Of a stretch of DNA of 64,000 nucleotides, positions 21,761 to 36,088 are shown in pieces. The position numbers and the translations under genes are program-made. Within the stretch, counting starts at the first letter, position 1. The number at the start of each line of letters is the position of its first letter. The stretch comes from Xylocopa sonorina (taxonomy: Eukaryota; Arthropoda; Insecta; Hymenoptera; Apidae): the NCBI RefSeq assembly GCF_050948175.1, contig NW_027490127.1:992001-1056000 (forward strand), written 5' to 3'. Below the pieces are notes generated by a model. The model was not told the origin of the DNA and made no database searches. It saw only the letters and a list, made by a program, of their open reading frames with translations.

Positions 21761-24700
21761 TAAGAAGCATTAGAACTCTCTTGCTTCGATACGTAGACAT
21801 CAGGAAAGGCTATTTCCTAGCAAGGATGAGTGGCATTTACAATCTTTTGAAGTGTAGACGACGTATACATAACACATCGCAATGAATCTTATATCTTATA
21901 TCTTACCATGAGATGCGATATCGCGTTTTAAAAAGCATTAGAACTCCGCTGCTTCGATACGTAGACATCTCGAAATGCATTTCCTAGCAAGGATGAGTGG
22001 CATTTACAATCTTTTGAAGTGTAGACGACGTATACATAACACATCGCAATGAATCTTATATCTTATATCTTACCATGAGATGCGATATCGCGTTTTAAAA
22101 AGCATTAGAACTCCGCTGCTTCGATACGTAGACATCTCGAAATGCATTTCCTAGCAAGGCAGTGTGGCATTTACATTCGTTTGAAGTATAGACGAGGTTT
22201 ACATAACACTTCGCAACGAATACTATATCTTATCACGAAACAGAAATGAGACGCTATTTCGCGTTTAAAGAAGCATTAGAACTCTATTGCTTCGATTCGT
22301 AGACATCTGTAAACGCTATATCCTAGCAAGGAAGTGTCGCATTTACATTCATTTGAAGTGTATGCGTGGTATACATGCCACTTCGCAATGAATATTATTA
22401 CTTATCATGAAACTTAGAAATGATATGCGATATCGCGATTTGAGAAGCGTTAGAACTCTATTGCATCGAAACGTGGACATCTGCAAACGCTATTACCTAG
22501 CAGCGAAGTGTCGCATTTACATCCTTTTGAAGAGAATACGAGATATACATGACACTTCGCAGTGAATATTATATCTTATCATGAAACAAAGAAATGCAAT
22601 GCGATATCGCGTTTTAAGAAGCGTTAGAAATCTATTGCTACGATACGTAGATATCTGCAGACGCTATTTCCTAGCAAGGAAGTGTCGCATTCACATTCAT
22701 TTGAAGTGAATACGAGGTATACACAACACTCCACAGTGAATATCATATCTTATAATGAAACATAGAAATGAGATGCGATATGACGATTTAAGAAGCATTA
22801 TAAATGTATATATTGCTTGCTAATAATACATTGTATATGTATTATATTGCTTCGATACGTAGACATCTGGAAACGCAATTACCTAGAAAGGAAGTGTCGC
22901 ATTTACATTCTTTTGAAGTGAATGCGAGATATTCATGACACTTCGCAATGAATACTATATCTTATCATGAAACATAAAAATGAGATGCGAAATCTCGTTT
23001 TAAGAAGCATTGGAACTCAATTGCTTCGATAAGTAGACATCCGCCAACGCTATTACCTACCAAGGAAGTGTCGCATTTACATTCATTTGAAGTGTATGAT
23101 AGAAATACATGACACTTCGCAATGAATACTATATCTTATCATGAATCATAGAAATGAGATGCGACATCTTCTTTTATGAAGCATTAGAACTCTACAGTTT
23201 CGATAACGAGACATCTGGAAACGCTATTTCCTAGCAAGGAAGTGTCGCATTTACATTCTTTTGAAGTGAATACAAGGTATACATGATACTTCGCAATGAA
23301 TATTATATCTTATCATGAAACATAGAAATGAGATGCGATATAGCGTTTTAAGAATCACTAGAACTCTATTGCTTCGATACGTAGACATCTGCAAACGCTA
23401 TTTCCTAGCAAGGAAGTGTCGCGTTTGCATTCATTTGAAGTGAATACGAGGTATACATGACACTTCGCAATGAATATTATATCTCATCATGACACATAAA
23501 AATGTGTTGCGATATCTCGATTTAAGAAGCATTAGAAGTCTATTCCTTCGATACGGAGACATCTGCAAACGCTATTTCCTTGCAAGGAAGTGTCGCATTT
23601 ACATTCCATTGATGCGAATACGAGGTATACATGACACATCGCAATGAATATTATATCATTATGAAATATAGAAGTGAGGTGCGGTATTGCGTTTTAAGAA
23701 GCATTAGAAATATACTGCTACGATAAGTAGACATCTGCAAACGCTATTTCCTAGGAAGGAAGTGTCGGATTTACATTCTTTTGAAGTGAATACGAGGTAT
23801 ACGTGACACTTCGCAATGAATATTATATCATCATGAAACATAGAGGTGAGGTGCGGTATTGCGTTTTAAGAAGCATTAGAACACTATTGCTACGATAAGT
23901 AGACATCTGCAATCGCTATTTCCTTGCAAGGAAGTGTCGCATTTTCATTCTTTTGAAGAGAATACGAGGTTTACATGACACTTCGCAATGAATATTATAT
24001 CATCATGAAACATAGAAGTGAGGAGCGGTATTGCGTTTTAAGAAGCATTAGAACTCTATTGCTACGATAAGTAGACATCTGCAAACGCTATTTCCTAGCA
24101 AGGGAGTGTCGCATTTTCACTCTTTCGAAGAGAATACGAGGATTACATGACAGTTCGCAATGAATATTATATCATCATGAAACATAGAAGTGAGGTGCGG
24201 TATTGCGCTTTAAGAAGTATTAGAACCCTATTGCTACGATAAGTAGACATCTGCAAACGCTATTTCCTTGCAAGGACGTGTCGCATTTACATTCTTTTGA
24301 AGTGAATACGAGGTATACATGACACATCGCAATGAATATTATATCTTATCATGAAACATAGAAATGAGAATCGAAGTCTCGTTCTAAGAAGCATTAGTAC
24401 CCTATTGTTTCTATACGTAGACATCTGGAAACGCTATTTCCTAGCAAGGAAGTGTCGCACTTACATTCTTTTGAAGTGAATACGAGGTATACATGACACT
24501 TCGCAACGAATATTATATCTTATCATGAAACAAAGAAATGAAATGCGATATCGCGATTTAAGGAGCATTAAATCTCTATTGCTTCGATACGTAGACATCT
24601 GAAAACGCTATTTCCTAGCAAGCAAGTGTCGCATTTACATTCATTTGAAGTGAATACGAGGTATACATGACACTTCGCAATGAATATTATATCTCATCAT

Positions 24701-25080
24701 GAAACATAGAACTGAGATGCGAAGTCTCGTTTTAAGAAGCATTAGAACCCTATTGTTTCTATACGTAGGCATCTGGAAACGCTATTTCCTAGCAAGGAAG
24801 TGTCGCATTTACATTCTTTTGAAGTGAATACGAGTTATACATGACACTTCGCAATGAATATTATATCTCATCATGACACATAGAAATAAGATGCGATATC
24901 GCGTTTTAAGAAGCGTTAGAACCCTATTGCTACGATACGTAGACATCTGCAAACTCTATTTCCTAGCAAGGAAGTGTCGCATTTACATCCTTTTGAAGAG
25001 AATACGAGGTTTACATGACACTTCGCAATGAATATTATATCTCATCATGACACATAGAAATGAGATGCGATATCGCGTTT
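21761..25080 (+). repeat. Higher-order repeat HOR-1, copy 1 (about 3.32 kb)
   Basis: About 19 monomers, matching 25,081-28,233 at an offset of 3,153 bp through most of its length and 3,320 bp at its start. The difference of 167 bp is an extra tandem copy of one variant monomer (21,810-22,150) that carries the doubled word cttatatcttatatc. It contains a marker insertion of about 45 bp, AT-rich, at 22,801. Confidence 0.9.
22801..22847 (+). repeat. AT-rich palindromic insert in a monomer
   Basis: About 45 bp replaces gaactcta of a normal monomer. It includes TAATACAT-tgtat-ATGTATTA (22,824-22,844), an 8-bp perfect inverted repeat. The same insert is at 25,954-26,000 in HOR-1 copy 2. Confidence 0.75.
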
Positions 25081-28000
25081 TAAGAAGCATTAGAACTCTC
25101 TTGCTTCGATACGTAGACATCAGGAAAGGCTATTTCCTAGCAAGGATGAGTGGCATTTACAATCTTTTGAAGTGTAGACGACGTATACATAACACATCGC
25201 AATGAATCTTATATCTTATATCTTACCATGAGATGCGATATCGCGTTTTAAAAAGCATTAGAACTCCGCTGCTTCGATACGTAGACATCTCGAAATGCAT
25301 TTCCTAGCAAGGCAGTGTGGCATTTACATTCGTTTGAAGTGTAGACGAGGTTTACATAACACTTCGCAACGAATACTATATCTTATCACGAAACAGAAAT
25401 GAGACGCTATTTCGCGTTTAAAGAAGCATTAGAACTCTATTGCTTCGATTCGTAGACATCTGTAAACGCTATATCCTAGCAAGGAAGTGTCGCATTTACA
25501 TTCATTTGAAGTTTATGCGTGGTATACATGCCACTTCGCAATGAATATTATTACTTATCATGAAACTTAGAAATGATATGCGATATCGCGATTTGAGAAG
25601 CGTTAGAACTCTATTGCATCGAAACGTGGACATCTGCAAACGCTATTACCTAGCAGCGAAGTGTCGCATTTACATCCTTTTGAAGAGAATACGAGGTATA
25701 CATGACACTTCGCAGTGAATATTATATCTTATCATGAAACAAAGAAATGCAATGCGATATCGCGTTTTAAGAAGCGTTAGAAATCTATTGCTACGATACG
25801 TAGATATCTGCAGACGCTATTTCCTAGCAAGGAAGTGTCGCATTCACATTCATTTGAAGTGAATACGAGGTATACACAACACTCCACAGTGAATATCATA
25901 TCTTATAATGAAACATAGAAATGAGATGCGATATGACGATTTAAGAAGCATTATAAATGTATATATTGCTTGCTAATAATACATTGTATATGTATTATAT
26001 TGCTTCGATACGTAGACATCTGGAAACGCAATTACCTAGAAAGGAAGTGTCGCATTTACATTCTTTTGAAGTGAATGCGAGATATTCATGACACTTCGCA
26101 ATGAATACTATATCTTATCATGAAACATAAAAATGAGATGCGAAATCTCGTTTTAAGAAGCATTGGAACTCAATTGCTTCGATAAGTAGACATCCGCCAA
26201 CGCTATTACCTACCAAGGAAGTGTCGCATTTACATTCATTTGAAGTGTATGAGAGAAATACATGACACTTCGCAATGAATACTATATCTTATCATGAATC
26301 ATAGAAATGAGATGCGACATCTTCTTTTATGAAGCATTAGAACTCTACAGTTTCGATAACGAGACATCTGGAAACGCTATTTCCTAGCAAGGAAGTGTCG
26401 CATTTACATTCTTTTGAAGTGAATACAAGGTATACATGATACTTCGCAATGAATATTATATCTTATCATGAAACATAGAAATGAGATGCGATATAGCGTT
26501 TTAAGAATCACTAGAACTCTATTGCTTCGATACGTAGACATCTGCAAACGCTATTTCCTAGCAAGGAAGTGTCGCGTTTGCATTCATTTGAAGTGAATAC
26601 GAGGTATACATGACACTTCGCAATGAATATTATATCTCATCATGACACATAATAATGTGTTGCGATATCTCGATTTAAGAAGCATTAGAAGTCTATTCCT
26701 TCGATACGGAGACATCTGCAAACGCTATTTCCTTGCAAGGAAGTGTCGCATTTACATTCCATTGATGCGAATACGAGGTATACATGACACATCGCAATGA
26801 ATATTATATCATTATGAAATATAGAAGTGAGGTGCGGTATTGCGTTTTATAAAGCATTAGAAATATACTGCTACGATAAGTAGACATCTGCAAACGCTAT
26901 TTCCTAGGAAGGAAGTGTCGGATTTACATTCTTTTGAAGTGAATACGAGGTATACGTGACACTTCGCAATGAATATTATATCATCATGAAACATAGAGGT
27001 GAGGTGCGGTATTGCGTTTTAAGAAGCATTAGAACTCTATTGCTACGATAAGTAGACATCTGCAAACGCTATTTCCTTGCAAGGAAGTGTCGCATTTTCA
27101 TTCTTTTGAAGAGAATACGAGGTTTACATGACACTTCGCAATGAATATTATATCATCATGAAACATAGAAGTGAGGAGCGGTATTGCGTTTTAAGAAGCA
27201 TTAGAACACTATTGCTACGATAAGTAGGCATCTGCAAACGCTATTTCCTAGCAAGGGAGTGTCGCATTTTCACTCTTTCGAAGAGAATACGAGGATTACA
27301 TGACAGTTCGCAATGAATATTATATCATCATGAAACATAGAAGTGAGGTGCGGTATTGCGCTTTAAGAAGTATTAGAACCCTATTGCTACGATAAGTAGA
27401 CATCTGCAAACGCTATTTCCTTGCAAGGACGTGTCGCATTTACATTCTTTTGAAGTGAATACGAGGTATACATGACACATCGCAATGAATATTATATCTT
27501 ATCATGAAACATAGAAATGAGAATCGAAGTCTCGTTCTAAGAAGCATTAGTACCCTATTGTTTCTATACGTAGACATCTGGAAACGCTATTTCCTAGCAA
27601 GGAAGTGTCGCACTTACATTCTTTTGAAGTGAATACGAGGTATACATGACACTTCGCAATGAATATTATATCTTATCATGAAACAAAGAAATGAAATGCG
27701 ATATCGCGATTTAAGGAGCATTAAATCTCTATTGCTTCGATACGTAGACATCTGAAAACGCTATTTCCTAGCAAGCAAGTGTCGCATTTACATTCATTTG
27801 AAGTCAATACGAGGTATACATGACACTTCGCAATGAATATTATATCTCATCATGAAACATAGAACTGAGATGCGAAGTCTCGTTTTAAGAAGCATTAGAA
27901 CCCTATTGTTTCTATACGTAGGCATCTGGAAACGCTATTTCCTAGCAAGGAAGTGTCGCATTTACATTCTTTTGAAGTGAATACGAGTTATACATGACAC

Positions 28001-28233
28001 TTCGCAATGAATATTATATCTCATCATGACACATAGAAATAAGATGCGATATCGCGTTTTAAGAAGCGTTAGAACCCTATTGCTACGATACGTAGACATC
28101 TGCAAACTCTATTTCCTAGCAAGGAAGTGTCGCATTTACATCCTTTTGAAGAGAATACGAGGTGTACATGACACTTCGCATTGAATATTATATCTCATCA
28201 TGACACATAGAAATGAGATGCTATATCGCATTT
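25081..28233 (+). repeat. Higher-order repeat HOR-1, copy 2 (3.15 kb)
   Basis: About 18 monomers, almost identical to copy 1 apart from a few substitutions and the missing 167-bp duplication. It ends where gatgctatatcgcatttt replaces gatgcgatatcgcgtttt. Its last part overlaps the start of the 1.216-kb periodicity. Confidence 0.9.
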
Positions 28234-30975
28234 TAAGAAGCGTTAGAACTCAATTGCTACGATACGTTGACATCTGCAAACTCTATTTCCTAGCAAGGAA
28301 GGGTCGCATTTACATCCTTTTGAAGAGAATACGAGGTTTACATGACACTTCGCAATGAATATTATGACATCATGAAACATAGAAGTGAGGTGCGGTATTC
28401 CGTTTTAAGGAGCATTAGTACTCTATTACTACGATAAGTAGACATCTGCAAACGCTATTTCCTTGCAAGGAAGTGTCGCACTTACATTCTATTGAAGTGA
28501 ATACGAGGTATACATGATACTTCGCAATGAATATTATATCTTATCATGAAACAAAGAAATGAGATGCGATATCGCGATTTAGGGAGCATTAAAACTCTAT
28601 TGCTTCGATACGTAGACATCTGAAAACGCTATTTCCTAGCAAGCAAGTGTCGCATTTACATTCATTTGAAGTGAATACTAGGTATACATGACACTTCGCA
28701 ATGAATATTATATCTCATCATGAAACATAGAACTGAGATGCGAAGTCTCGTTTTAAGAAGCATTAAAACGCTATTGTTTCTATACGTGGGTATCTGGAAA
28801 CGCTATTTCCTAGCAAGGAAGTGTCGCACTTACATTCTTTTGAAGTGAATACGAGGTATACATGACACTTCGCAATGAATATTATATCTTATCATGAAAC
28901 AAAGAAATGAAATGCGATATCGCGATTTAAGGAGCATTAAATCTCTATTGCTTCGATACGTAGACATCTGAAAACGCTATTTCCTAGCAAGCAAGTGTCG
29001 CATTTACATTCATTTGAAGTGAATACGAGGTATACATGACACTTCGCAATGAATATTATATCTCATCATGAAACATAGAACTGAGATGCGAAGTCTCGTT
29101 TTAAGAAGCATTAGAACCCTATTGTTTCTATACGTAGGCATCTGGAAACGCTATTTCCTAGCAAGGAAGTGTCGCATTTACATTCTTTTGAAGTGAATAC
29201 GAGTTATACATGACACTTCGCAATGAATATTATATCTCATCATGACACATAGAAATAAGATGCGATATCGCGTTTTAAGAAGCGTTAGAACCCTATTGCT
29301 ACGATACGTAGACATCTGCAAACTCTATTTCCTAGCAAGGAAGTGTCGCATTTACATCCTTTTGAAGAGAATACGAGGTTTACATGACACTTCGCAATGA
29401 ATATTATATCTCATCATGACACATAGAAATGAGATGCTATATCGCATTTTAAGAAGCGTTAGAACTCAATTGCTACGATACGTTGACATCTGCAAACTCT
29501 ATTTCCTAGCAAGGAAGGGTCGCATTTACATCCTTTTGAAGAGAATACGAGGTTTACATGACACTTCGCAATGAATATTATGACATCATGAAACATAGAA
29601 GTGAGGTGCGGTATTCCGTTTTAAGGAGCATTAGTACTCTATTACTACGATAAGTAGACATCTGCAAACGCTATTTCCTTGCATGGAAGTGTCGCACTTA
29701 CATTCTATTGAAGTGAATACGAGGTATACATGATACTTCGCAATGAATATTATATCTTATCATGAAACAAAGAAATGAGATGCGATATCGCGATTTAGGG
29801 AGCATTAAAACTCTATTGCTTCGATACGTAGACATCTGAAAACGCTATTTCCTAGCAAGCAAGTGTCGCATTTACATTCATTTGAAGTGAATACTAGGTA
29901 TACATGACACTTCGCAATGAATATTATATCTCATCATGAAACATAGAACTGAGATGCGAAGTCTCGTTTTAAGAAGCATTAAAACGCTATTGTTTCTATA
30001 CGTGGGCATCTGGAAACGCTATTTCCTAGCAAGGAAGTGTCGCACTTACATTCTTTTGAAGTGAATACGAGGTATACATGACACTTCGCAATGAATATTA
30101 CATCTTATCATGAAACAAAGAAATGAAATGCGATATCGCGATTTAAGGAGCATTAAATCTCTATTGCTTCGATACGTAGACATCTGAAAACGCTATTTCC
30201 TAGCAAGCAAGTGTCGCATTTACATTCATTTGAAGTGAATACGAGGTATACACGACACTTCGCAATGAATATTATATCTCATCATGAAACATAGAACTGA
30301 GATGCGAAGTCTCGTTTTAAGAAGCATTAGAACCCTATTGTTTCTATACGTAGGCATCTGGAAACGCTATTTCCTAGCAAGGAAGTGTCGCATTTACATT
30401 CTTTTGAAGTGAATACGAGTTATACATGACACTTCGCAATGAATATTATATCTCATCATGACACATAGAAATAAGATGCGATATCGCGTTTTAAGAAGCG
30501 TTAGAACCCTATTGCTACGATACGTAGACATCTGCAAACTCTATTTCCTAGCAAGGAAGTGTCGCATTTACATCCTTTTGAAGAGAATACGAGGTTTACA
30601 TGACACTTCGCAATGAATATATCTCATCATGACACATAGAAATGAGATGCTATATCGCATTTTAAGAAGCGTTAGAACTCAATTGCTACGATACGTTGAC
30701 ATCTGCAAACTCTATTTCCTAGCAAGGAAGGGTCGCATTTACATCCTTTTGAAGAGAATACGAGGTTTACATGACACTTCGCAATGAATATTATGACATC
30801 ATGAAACATAGAAGTGAGGTGCGGTATTCCGTTTTAAGGAGCATTAGTACTCTATTACTACGATAAGTAGACATCTGCAAACGCTATTTCCTTGCAAGGA
30901 AGTGTCGCACTTACATTCTATTGAAGTGAATACGAGGTATACATGATACTTCGCAATGAATATTATATCTTATCA
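27580..30975 (+). repeat. Higher-order repeat HOR-2, period 1,216 bp (7 monomers), about 2.8 copies
   Basis: The word aaacaaag recurs at 27,681 and 28,897 (1,216 bp), and the diagnostic tgacatcatg at 28,365, 29,581 and 30,794 (1,216 and 1,213 bp; the third unit has lost 3 bp). Related single copies of the same monomer series reappear near 37,730, 41,700 and 49,270. Confidence 0.9.
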
Positions 30976-32100
30976 TGATACATAGAAGTGAGATGCGATA
31001 TGGCGATTTAAGAAGCATTAGAACTCTATTGCTTCGATACGTAGACATCTGCCAACGCTATTTCCTAGCAATGAAGTGTCGCATTTAAATTCGTTTGAAG
31101 TGTATGCGAGGTATACAAGACACTTCGTAATGAATATTAAATCCTATCATGAAACATAGAAATGAGATGCGATATCGCGTTTTGAGAAGCATTAGAACTC
31201 TAATGCTACGGTACGTAGACATCTGAAAACGCTATTTCCTAGCGAGCAAGTGTCGCATTTACATTCATTTGAAGTGAATACGAGGTATACATGTCACTTC
31301 GCAATGAATATTATATCTCATCATGACACATAGAAATGAGATGCTATATCGCATTTTAGGAAGCGTTAATACTCAATTGCTACTATACGTTGACATCAGC
31401 AAACTCTATTTCTTAGCAAGGAAGTGTCGCATTTACATCCTTTTGAAGAGAATACGAGGTTTACATGACACTTCGCAATGAATATTATAACATCATGAAA
31501 CATAGAAGTGAGGTGCGGTATTGCGTTTTAAGAAGCATTAGTACTTTATTGCTACGATAAGTAGACATCTGCAAACGCTATTTCCTTGCAAGGAAGTGTC
31601 GCATTTACATACTTTTGAAGCGAATACGAGGTATACATGACACATAGCAATGAATATTATATCATCATGAAACATAGAAGTGAGGAGCGGTATTGCGTTT
31701 TAAAAAGCATTAGAGCTCTATTGCTACGATAAGTAGACATCTGCAAACGCTATTTCCCAGGAAGGAAGTGTCGGATTTACATTCTTTTGAAGTGAATACG
31801 AGGTATACATGACACTTCGCAATGAATATTATATCTTATCATGAAACATAGAAATGAGAAGCGAAGTCTCGTTCTAAGAAGCATAAGTACCCTATTGTTT
31901 CTATACGTAGACATCTGGAAACGCTATTTCCTAGGAAGGAAGTGTAGCATTTACATTGTTTTGAAGTGAATACGAGGTATACATGACACTTCGCAACGGA
32001 TATTATATCTCATCATGACACATAAAAATGTGTTGCGATATCTCGATTTAAGAAGCATTAGAAGTCTATTCCTTCGATACGGAGACATCTGCAAACGCTA

Positions 32101-35100
32101 TTTCCTTGCAAGGAAGTGTCGCATTTACATTCCATTGATGCGAATACGAGGTATACATGACACATCGCAATGAATATTATATCATTATGAAATATAGAAG
32201 TGAGGTGCGGTATTGCGTTTTAAGAAGCATTAGAACTCTATTGCTACGATAAGTAGACATCTGCAAACGCTATTTCCTAGCAAGGAAGTGTCGCATTTTC
32301 ACTCTTTCGAAGAGAATACGAGGATTACATGACAGTTCGCAATGAATATTATATCATCATGAAACATAGAAGTGAGGTGCGGTATTGCGCTTTAAGAAGT
32401 ATTAGAACTCTATTGCTACGATAAGTAGACATCTGCAAACGCTATTTCCTTGCAAGGACGTGTCGCATTTACATTCTTTTGAAGAGAATACGATGTTTAC
32501 ATGACACTTCGCAATGAATATTATATCATCATGAAGCATAGAAGTGTGGTGCGGTATTGGGTTTTAAGAAGCACTAGAACTCTATTGCTACGATAAGTAG
32601 ACATCTGAAAACGCTATTTCCTTGCAAGGACGTGTCGCATTTACATTCTTTTGAAGTGAATACGAGGTATACATGACACATCGCAATGAATATTATATCT
32701 TATCATGAAACATAGAAATGAGAATCGAAGTCTCGTTCTAAGAAGCATTAGTACCCTATTGTTTCTATACGTAGACATCTGGAAACGCTATTTCCTAGCA
32801 AGGAAGTGTCGCACTTACATTCTTTTGAAGTGAATACGAGGTATACATGACACTTCGCAATGAATATTATATCTTATCATGAAACAAAGAAATGAAATGC
32901 GATATCGCGATTTAAGGAGCATTAAATCTCTATTGCTGCGATACATAGACATCTGTAAACGCTATTTCCTAGCAAGCAAGTGTCGCATTTACATTCGTTT
33001 GAAGCGAGTACGAGGTATACATGACACTTCGCAATGAATATTATATCTCATCATGAAACATAGAAATGAGATGCGAAGTCTCGTTTTAAGAAGCATTAGA
33101 ACCCTATTGTTTCTATACGTAGGCATCTGGAAACGCTATTTCCTAGCAAGGAAGTGTCGCATTTACATTCTTTTGAAGTGAATACGAGTTATACATGACA
33201 CTTCGCAATGAATATTATAATATCATGAAACATAGAAGTGAGGTGCAGTATTGCGTTTTAAGAAGCATTAGAAATCCATTGCTGCGATACGTAGACATCT
33301 GCAAACGCTACTTCCTAGCAAGGAAGTGTGGCATTTACATTCTCTTGAGGTGAATACGAGGTATACATAACTCTCCACAATGAATATTACATCTTATCAT
33401 GAAACATAGAAATGAGGAGCCATATCGCGTTTTAAAAAGCATTGTAACTCTATTGCTATGATACATAGGCATCTGCAAACGCTTTTTCCTAGCAAGGAAG
33501 TGTAGCATTTATATTCCATTGAGGTGAATACGAGGTATACATAACACTTCACAATGAATATTATATCTTACCATGAAACTTGGAAATGAGGAGCGATATC
33601 GCGTCTTAAGGAGCATTAGAACTCTATTGCTTCGATACGTAGACATCTGCAAACGCTACTTCCTAGCAAGGAAGTGTCGCATTTACATTCTTTTGAAGTG
33701 AAAACGAGGTATGCATGACACTCCGCAATGTATATCATATATTATCATTAAACATAGGAGTGAGATGCAATATCTCGTTTTAAGAAGAATTAGAACTCTG
33801 TTGCTTCCATACGTAGACATCTGCAATCGCTATATCCTAGCAAGGAAGAGTCGCATTTACGTTCATTTGAAGTGTATGTGAGCAATACATGTCACTTCGC
33901 AATGAATATTATATCTTATCATGAAATATAGACATGAGATGCGATATCGCGTTTTAAGAAGCATTAGAATTCTACTGCTACGTTACGTAGACATCTGCAA
34001 ACGCTATTTCCTTGCAAGGAAGTGTCGCATTTACATTCCATTGATGCGAATACGAGGTATACATGACACATCGCAATGAATATTATATCATTATGAAATA
34101 TAGAAGTGAGGTGCGGTATTGCGTTTTAAGAAGCATTAGAACTCTATTGCTACGATAAGTAGACATCTGCAAACGCTATTTCCTAGCAAGGAAGTGTCGC
34201 ATTTTCACTCTTTCGAAGAGAATACGAGGATTACATGACAGTTCGCAATGAATATTATATCATCATGAAACATAGAAGTGAGGTGCGGTATTGCGCTTTA
34301 AGAAGTATTAGAACTCTATTGCTACGATAAGTAGACATCTGCAAACGCTATTTCCTTGCAAGGACGTGTCGCATTTACATTCTTTTGAAGAGAATACGAT
34401 GTTTACATGACACTTCGCAATGAATATTATATCATCATGAAGCATAGAAGTGTGGTGCGGTATTGGGTTTTAAGAAGCACTAGAACTCTATTGCTACGAT
34501 AAGTAGACATCTGAAAACGCTATTTCCTTGCAAGGACGTGTCGCATTTACATTCTTTTGAAGTGAATACGAGGTATACATGACACATCGCAATGAATATT
34601 ATATCTTATCATGAAACATAGAAATGAGAATCGAAGTCTCGTTCTAAGAAGCATTAGTACCCTATTGTTTCTATACGTAGACATCTGGAAACGCTATTTC
34701 CTAGCAAGGAAGTGTCGCACTTACATTCTTTTGAAGTGAATACGAGGTATACATGACACTTCGCAATGAATATTATATCTTATCATGAAACAAAGAAATG
34801 AAATGCGATATCGCGATTTAAGGAGCATTAAATCTCTATTGCTGCGATACATAGACATCTGAAAACGCTATTTCCTAGCAAGCAAGTGTCGCATTTACAT
34901 TCATTTGAAGTGAGTACGAGGTATACATGACACTTCGCAATGAATATTATATCTCATCATGAAACATAGAACTGAGATGCGAAGTCTCGTTTTAAGAAGC
35001 ATTAGAACCCTATTGTTTCTATACGTAGGCATCTGGAAACGCTATTTCCTAGCAAGGAAGTGTCGCATTTTCATTCTTTTGAAGTGAATACGAGTTATAC

Positions 35101-36088
35101 ATGACACTTCGCAATGAATATTATATCTCATCATGACACATAGAAATAAGATGCGATATCGCGTTTTAAGTAGCGTTAGAACCCAATTGCTACGATACGT
35201 AGACATCTGCAAACTCTATTTCCTAGCAAGGAAGTGTCGCATTTACATTCTCTTGAGGTGAATACGAGGTATACATAACACTCCACAATGAATATTACAT
35301 CTTATCATGAAACATAGAAATGAGGAGCCATATCGCGTTTTAAAAAGCATTATAACTTTATTGCTATGATACATAGGCATCAGCAAACGCTTTTTCCTAG
35401 CAAGGATGTGTCGCATTTACATTCTTTTGAATTGAATACGAGGTATACGTAACACTGCACAATGAATATTACGTCTTACCATCAAACATAGAAATGAGGA
35501 GCCATATCGCGTTTTAAAAAGCATTGTAACTCTATTGCTATGATACATAGGCATCTGCAAACGCTTTTTCCTAGCAAGGAAGTGTAGCATTTATATTCCA
35601 TTGAGGTGAATACGAGGTATACATAGCACTTCACAATGAATATTATATCTTACCATGAAACTTGGAAATGAGGAGCGATATCGCGTCTTAAGGAGCATTA
35701 GAACTCTATTGCTTCGATACGTAGACATCTGCAAACGCTACTTCCTAGCAAGGAAGTGTCGCATTTACATTCTTTTGAAGTGAAAACGAGGTATGCATGA
35801 CACTCCGCAATGTATATCATATATTATCATTAAACATAGGAGTGAGATGCAATATCTCGTTTTAAGAAGAATTAGAACTCTGTTGCGTCCATACGTAGAC
35901 ATCTGCAATCGCTATATCCTAGCAAGGAAGAGTCGCATTTACATTCATTTGAAGTGTATGTGAGCAATACATGTCACTTCGCAATGAATATTATATCTCA
36001 TCATGAAATATAGACATGAGATGCTATATCGCGTTTTAAGAAGCATTAGAATTCTACTGCTACGTTACGTAGACATCTGCAAACGCTA
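32101..36088 (+). repeat. Higher-order repeat HOR-3, two tandem copies (about 1.91 and 2.08 kb)
   Basis: Copy 1 is 32,101-34,006 and copy 2 is 34,007-36,088. The offset is 1,906-1,908 bp up to about 35,330, then 2,082 bp after one additional monomer in copy 2, so the units have 11 and 12 monomers. Both contain the series tccattgatgcg, cactctttcg, gtggtgcggtattggg and gaggagccatatcgcg. Confidence 0.85.
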
